DNA of 33,783 nucleotides, taken from assembly GCA_009379815.1 (NCBI GenBank), contig WHSY01000002.1:87064-120846 (forward strand), written 5' to 3'. Below the pieces are notes generated by a model. That model had not been told where the DNA came from. It ran no database searches and was given only the letters and a program-made list of their open reading frames with translations. This document shows positions 29,896 to 33,783 of the stretch, piece by piece. Positions within the stretch are counted from its first letter, which is position 1. Each line of letters opens with the position of its first letter. A program made the position numbers and the translations under genes. The stretch is from Pseudonocardiaceae bacterium. Lineage in GTDB: Bacteria > Actinomycetota > Actinomycetes > Mycobacteriales > Pseudonocardiaceae.

Positions 29896-30150
29896 CCAAC
29901 GAAGGGGTGTCAGTGACGGGCCGGTGACGCGGTGAGCGACCAGTACAGACGTAGGCTGGTGCCCGAGGTTGCGCCACTCGGCCATGGCGTCGTTGAGACT
30001 GGCGATGGTGTGCACGAGGGCCTGGTCGACCGGGGCTGGGTCGGCGACAGCTGGATCGGCTGATGCCCACCGGGTGGCCTCGTCCAGGGCTTGGTCCAGG
30101 GCGGCGCGGGCGGTGGCGAGGCCGAGAATGAAACAGTGGGGACGAGCCAC
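29842..30150 (-). CDS. Small hypothetical protein
   Basis: This is a possible 102-residue soluble protein from GTG 30150, with AGGGG about 5 nt upstream. The first 70 residues (ARPHCFILGLATARAALDQALDEATRWASADPAVADPAPVDQALVHTIASLNDAMAEWRNLG) read as a two-helix, Ala-rich coding stretch; the last 30 look less natural. It has no recognised motif. The 3' end overlaps the opposite-strand Cys-rich gene. Confidence 0.4.
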   Translation of the reverse strand: MARPHCFILGLATARAALDQALDEATRWASADPAVADPAPVDQALVHTIASLNDAMAEWRNLGHQPTSVLVAHRVTGPSLTPLRWSASVRAGVAACWFGSHV

Positions 30151-30512
30151 GGCTACCCCTAGTGCTCTGCCGGGGTGGTGTGACGACCGGCGTGCGGGCG
30201 CAGTGACGGACCCTGCTCGCTGAGTATCGTCTCCCGGTGACTCGGCGTGATAGGCGCCGTCCGAGTGTAGTTCGGTGCCGGAGGCTGGTGTGCCCCGCCC
30301 GGCGCGTTCCCAACGACGCCGGCCACGAGAGCGAGACGAGTCATGTACCCGCTGACCGTCTACTTCTTGCTTGTGTGAAGGCCGATCGCGCACCTGCTAC
30401 ATAGCCCTGATCGCTGCCAGGATGCGCTTACCAGCACAGCCGAGATGAGCGCCGGCGGTAACCGGGGGTGATCACCGTGGGGCGCGGCACTGACAGAGCC
30501 GCCACGAGCCAC
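30151..30512. other. Intergenic region
   Basis: No gene, tRNA or clear hairpin could be supported. Together with the repeat and leader to 30799 it forms a 650-nt non-coding stretch. Confidence 0.3.
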
Positions 30513-30542
30513 GCGACCCCGTTGGGTGGCTGGTGCGTCACC
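30513..30542 (+). repeat. 30-nt perfect direct repeat, copy 2
   Basis: It is identical over 30 nt to 26498-26527 and in the same orientation. It lies 258 nt before the small membrane protein gene. The flanks of the two copies are unrelated immediately outside the repeat. Confidence 0.85.
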
Positions 30543-30799
30543 CCTCCCACCGCACCATCAGGGCATCCTCGCCCGCGGCACCGAGACCACCACCGTTCCC
30601 GCCCGGACGGGGACGCCGGCGCCCTCCGTCAACCGGGCGGAACTCGGCCCGGTAGGGATGCGCCCGAGCGGAACTCGCCCTGGGTTGACGGATGCAACCA
30701 CCACACTCCGACAGGGCTGTAACACCGTCGGTAGTGGTGCGATACAGTGGGTGGGCCCATGCACCCCGCAACGGCCGCCCGAGGTTCGCTGGAGTCACC

Positions 30800-30973
30800 G
30801 TGCGTTGGCTCACAATCCTTCTCCCAGCATTCGCCGCGGTCTGCGCGCTCGTGGCCTTCCTCATTCAGGAAACGGTCCCGGCCCGCATCGGCTTCGGCGC
30901 CGCCTTCCTCACCATGCTCGCGATCGCCGTACTGCTGTGGACCAGCGAGCACGCCCGCCGAAACCGGCCGTAG
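30800..30973 (+). CDS. Small two-helix membrane protein
   Basis: This is a 57-residue protein with two hydrophobic helices (WLTILLPAFAAVCALVAFLI and FGAAFLTMLAIAVLLW) joined by a short QETVPARI loop, and a basic C-terminus (HARRNRP). GTG 30800 has GGAG 5 nt upstream. A TACAGT -10-like box lies at 30743-30748, with no strong -35. No family is recognised. The clear ribosome-binding site and the two well-formed membrane segments argue it is expressed. Confidence 0.6.
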   Translation: MRWLTILLPAFAAVCALVAFLIQETVPARIGFGAAFLTMLAIAVLLWTSEHARRNRP

Positions 30974-31257
30974 TGATCTGGGCCGGTCGAATCTTCCGCC
31001 CTATCGGTGCTGGCCGAGGCAACACCGACCACGCGGGTGTGCGAGAAGCAATCCCTTGGCCCTGTAACCGCGGTCTCCTGGCAACTGGCTGGTGGGCGCA
31101 CCGGAACCACACAGATGGGTGGTCAGTGAGCTGTCAGTGAGCCGGTTCCGCGACTGCAGATTTGTGCTGCTGCGGGGTGTATGACCTAATCCGGTGGACG
31201 CGGAACCCTGAGCCTCGATCCGCGAGTAGCGGATGAGTGGATCCGGGCTTGGATTGT

Positions 31258-31285
31258 TTGATCTTTTCGGGAAGATTTTTATGGT
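31258..31285 (+). promoter_or_regulatory. Probable promoter of the lipase gene
   Basis: -35 TTGATC (31258-31263) and -10 TATGGT (31280-31285) are spaced 16 nt apart in an unusually AT-rich patch. The same patch contains a weak ATCTT/AAGAT stem followed by T residues, so it could alternatively act as a terminator. Confidence 0.45.
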
Positions 31286-31355
31286 GGGGACAGGCCGAGG
31301 GCCCGCGTGTCGCCTCGGGTGAAAAAGATCTCTGAACAGATGCGGGTGAGAACAG

Positions 31356-32578
31356 GTGGCCGGATCACGGCGCCGACGGTTGCCCGCGATGCTGGTGGCG
31401 GCCGCCGCGGCGGTGGCGTTGCTGGCGCCGCAGGCCGCCGGGCAGACGGGGCTGCACGAGCCCATCCCGGCGCCGCAGCACGACCCGTTCTATTCGCCAC
31501 CCGACCCGATACCCGACGTCGCCGCCGGCACCGTGCTGCGCTCCCGCCCGGTGACGGTGCGGGCGCTGGCCGTGACGGTGCCGGTGCGCTCCTGGCTGAT
31601 GTTGTACCGCTCGACCGATACCCACGGCGAGCCGGAAGCAGTGTCGGGCACGGTGCTCGTCGCGGACACGCCGTGGACCGGCGGGCCGCGACCGCTGGTG
31701 ACCTACGCGGTGGGCTCGCACGGTCTCGGTCCGCAGTGCGCGCCCTCCTACCAGATGCGCCAGGGCCAGGACCCGGAGCTCGGGTTGATCAGCCTCGCGC
31801 TGTCGCGGGGGTGGGCGGTCGTGGTCACCGACTACGAAGGATCGGGCACACCCGGGCCGCACACCTACGCCGCCGGGCACACCACGGGGCAGGCCGTGCT
31901 GGACGCGGCCCGAGCAGCGCAGCGGTTGCCGCAGGCGGGGCTCGACCCTGCGGGCCCGGTCGGCGTCTGGGGGTACTCGGAGGGCGGCATCGGAGCAAGC
32001 TGGGCCGGCGAACTGGCCCCACCTACGCGCCGCAGCTGCGGATCGCCGGCATCGCCTCCGGCGGGACCCCCGCCGACCTCGAACCGGTGGTCCGCCACCT
32101 CGACGGCGGCCCGTTCTCCGGGCTCGCCCTGGCAGGCGCGGTCGGGCTGGCCACCGCATACCCGGGCCTGCCGTTCCGCTCGATCCTGACCCGCGAGGGC
32201 AAGGCCGCGGTGCAGCGGATCAGCACCCAGTGCGTCGACGAGTTCACCCGCGAGTTCGCCTTCCGGCGACTCGCCGACCTGACCACGGTCGACGACCCGG
32301 TCGCGCTGCCGGCCTGGCAGCGGGTACTCGACGCCAACCGGCTCGGCACTACCGCACCGACCGCACCGGTACTGCCCTACCACGCGGCCCTCGACGAGCT
32401 GATCCCCGTCACCGTCGCCCGCCAGCTCGCCGCCGACTACTGCACCCGCAACGTCACCGTGCGCTACCTCGAAAGCCCCGTCGAAGAGCACGTCTCCTAC
32501 GCCGCCGCCGCCGCCCCAATGGCAGTCACCTGGCTGGCGGACCGCTTCGCGCGACGGCCCGCGCCGAGCACCTGCTGA
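31356..32578 (+). pseudogene. Secreted LIP-family lipase, disrupted by one frameshift
   Basis: The N-terminal frame from GTG 31356 encodes a signal peptide (RRRRLPAMLVAAAAAVALLAPQAAGQ) and the lipase core up to GVWGYSEGGIGASWAGELA, including the nucleophile Ser of GYSEGG. At about 32016-32022 (GGCCCCACC) one base appears missing. The -1 frame then continues perfectly as PTYAPQLRIAGIASGGTPADLEPVVRHLDG through HAALDELIPVTVARQLAADYC (acid) and EEHVSYAAAAAPMAVTWL (His) to TGA 32578. Joined, this is a full secretory (fungal LIP-like) lipase of about 407 residues that hydrolyses acyl esters outside the cell. A single C-run change could be a real mutation or a sequencing error. The tetR remnant follows immediately. 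Confidence 0.85.
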
Positions 32579-32579
32579 G

Positions 32580-33130
32580 ATGGCCGCCCGGCACTACGGC
32601 GGCCGCTCGGCGCAGCAACGGCGCAGCGACCGGCGGGCGCGGCTGCTCGTCGCGGCACTCGATCTCATCGGCACCCAGGGCTATGCGGCAGCGACGGTCG
32701 AGGCGCTGTGCGGCGCGGCGAGGGTGTCCACCCGCACCTTCTACGAGGAGTTCGGCGGGAGGACGTGCTGCTGGCCGTGCACGACCGGACCACCGCGGCC
32801 GGCTTCACCGCCCTCACCGAGCGCTCGCAGCAACGGCCGGCGAGTAGCTGCTCGCACGGATACACCACCGCGTGCACCCCTACCTCGGCGCGGTGGCCTC
32901 GGACCCGCGGCGGGCGCGCGTGGCCTTGTCGAGGTAGTCGGCGTCAGCACCCGCGTCGGGTATCACCGGCTGGTCTGGCGCCGCCGAATCATCGGATTCC
33001 TCGAGGCCGAGCGGCACACCATGCCAGTTCTCCCCGCCGGGACGTCCGGCTAGCCGCGGGCGCCCTCATCGGCGCCGTCAACGAGCTCGGCCACCACTCG
33101 CGGATGGAGATCAGCAGTCCTTTGTCCACG
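32580..33130 (+). pseudogene. TetR-family regulator, decayed by several frameshifts
   Basis: The start (ATG 32580, just after the lipase stop) gives a good TetR helix-turn-helix: RRARLLVAALDLIGTQGYAAATVEALCGAARVSTRTFYEEFGG. After about 32758 the homology moves frame: REDVLLAVHDRTTAAGFTALTE in the second frame, LLARIHHRVHPYLGAVASDPRRARVAL in the third (32848-32937), VEVVGVSTRV...RRRIIGFLEAE back in the first, and DVRLAAGALIGAVNELGHH in the second (about 33040-33105). At least four frame changes mean it is a true pseudogene. It probably once regulated the adjacent lipase; both may be decaying together. Confidence 0.8.
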
Positions 33131-33382
33131 ATGGACGTCGAGTTGTGCACTGTGAGCCAGGTCGGGCTGGCGGGCACGAGCGATCCTTGGTCGCTGGAGC
33201 GCTGGGGGTTTGTGATGGCACCGGGCTGCTCGTTGGGGTGACGCGGGCGGCCTCCGCTGGCGCTGGTGGTCGGCCGGTTGCCGCTCGCCGCCCGGCCGGA
33301 TTCGTGGGGTCGTGGCCGCGGGTCTGGTGGGCATGCCCGTGCCGGACCGGGTGTGCGTGCCCGATGTGGCGCCGTGTCGCAA
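33131..33382. other. Intergenic region after the tetR remnant
   Basis: No gene is supportable; open stretches here lack starts and family patterns. Confidence 0.3.
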
Positions 33383-33478
33383 CCCGGGCCGAGCATGATC
33401 ACCTAGTCGTGTGGTCTTGCGGAGAGTATCCGTAACGTCGCAACACGTGACTAAGTTACAGCGATGTCACGGCCCGGG
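33383..33478 (+). promoter_or_regulatory. Foldable leader with long-range stem before the last gene
   Basis: CCCGGGCC (33383-33390) pairs exactly with GGCCCGGG (33471-33478) across 80 nt. Inside are TTGCG/CGCAA (33417-33421, 33439-33443) and GTGAC/GTCAC (33447-33451, 33466-33470), the latter stacked directly on the outer stem, giving a three-way-junction-like fold. An alternative GTAAC/GTTAC pair (33432-33436, 33455-33459) competes. No known riboswitch consensus was matched. TAAGTT at 33452-33457 may instead be a -10 box. Confidence 0.4.
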
Positions 33479-33594
33479 ATGGCCGTTGGCTGCTGGCTGG
33501 CGCCGGGTCCGGGCACGGGTCGGGTGGCTGGTCGGTCGATCCGCCCTCGGCGGGCGGGTCCGCACCAGATGACCAACGAGAGGAGCCACACATC

Positions 33595-33783
33595 GTGGCG
33601 AAGCACGCCAAGCCCACTGTGACCAGCACCCTGTCGAAGAACGGCGCCCGCGGTGCCGCCGCGGTGGCGATGGCCGGGGTCGGGTTCCTGGCCACCGCAC
33701 CGGCCGCGTTCGCCGGCGGGGGCGACTACGGGCATGACCCCAAGCCGCACGGCAACCACCACGAGACCAACGACATCGACTCG
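33595..33783 (+). CDS. Exported protein, N-terminal part (runs off the window)
   Basis: GTG 33595 with GAGAGGAG about 8 nt upstream opens a frame that continues past the window end (63 residues seen). It begins with a long basic N-terminus (MAKHAKPTVTSTLSKNGARG), then a hydrophobic stretch (AAAVAMAGVGFLATAPAAFAG) with a probable signal-peptidase site after AFA. The start of the mature protein is His/Gly/Asp-rich (GGGDYGHDPKPHGNHHETNDIDS). The His-rich start could bind metal. Too little is present for a family call. Confidence 0.75.
   Translation, partial: MAKHAKPTVTSTLSKNGARGAAAVAMAGVGFLATAPAAFAGGGDYGHDPKPHGNHHETNDIDS

Noticed and set aside
32010-32030. Programmed -1 ribosomal frameshift in the lipase gene.
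   Set aside because: The GGCCCCACC context is not a usual slippery heptamer and no downstream stem or family precedent is evident; a base loss or sequencing error is simpler.
6934-33783. A second copy of the tRNA-Lys 3' end marking the far end of an integrated element.
   Set aside because: Scanning by eye found no matching sequence downstream in the window; the tRNA-like scrap at 24899-24931 is a different tRNA type.

Overview
This is a high-GC actinomycete chromosome segment. The best guess from gene content is Pseudonocardiaceae, for example Pseudonocardia; that is inference, because no marker gene is present. Supporting signs are strong GC bias at third codon positions, many GTG starts, TAnnnT -10 boxes (often TAGGGT) placed for leaderless mRNAs, mycobacterial-type L,D-transpeptidases, and a Mycobacterium-like hyc (hydrogenase-related) operon. 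I saw no rRNA and no CRISPR array.

Layout. 1-6.6 kb is metabolic: the 3' end of a CoxL/IorB-type molybdopterin subunit, its 2Fe-2S partner with a decayed duplicate tail behind it, a secreted SBP56-like protein, pobA and pcaD (aromatic catabolism, both apparently leaderless), then a convergent lipoprotein L,D-transpeptidase. 6.8-9.9 kb holds tRNA-Lys(CTT) beside a lone tyrosine integrase, a zinc-ribbon protein and a MarR regulator.

10.3-17.75 kb is a compact six-gene operon for a complex I-like, energy-converting-hydrogenase-related complex (hycD-hycP-hycQ-hycE-ferredoxin/NuoB fusion-HyfB-like). It is preceded by a hairpin and a 14-codon leader ORF coupled to hycD by an ATGA overlap. All four NiFe-binding cysteines are absent from the large subunit, and all four cluster ligands are absent from the NuoB-like domain. 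The ion-pump subunits and a separate ferredoxin domain look intact. This is the most unusual system in the window.

17.8-19.2 kb carries a yybP-ykoY (Mn2+) riboswitch upstream of a fused UPF0016/GDT1 Mn exporter and isoprenylcysteine-methyltransferase-like membrane protein. 19.3-22.3 kb is accessory: two unknown minus-strand genes, a palindrome made of two facing DnaA-box-like sequences, and an intact IS110-type transposase. 22.3-24.5 kb is a P450 / 3Fe-4S ferredoxin operon with a GbsR/MarR regulator and a clear palindromic operator.

24.5-30 kb has a tRNA-3'-end-like scrap, a divergent pair of cell-wall enzymes (M23 endopeptidase and a second L,D-transpeptidase), an exported protein ending in LPVTG without an anchor, an MEDS/anti-sigma-type regulator and small phage-like ORFs. 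A perfect 30-nt direct repeat flanks part of this region. 30-33.8 kb contains a tiny membrane protein, a frameshifted secreted lipase, a shattered tetR, and the start of an exported protein behind a foldable leader.
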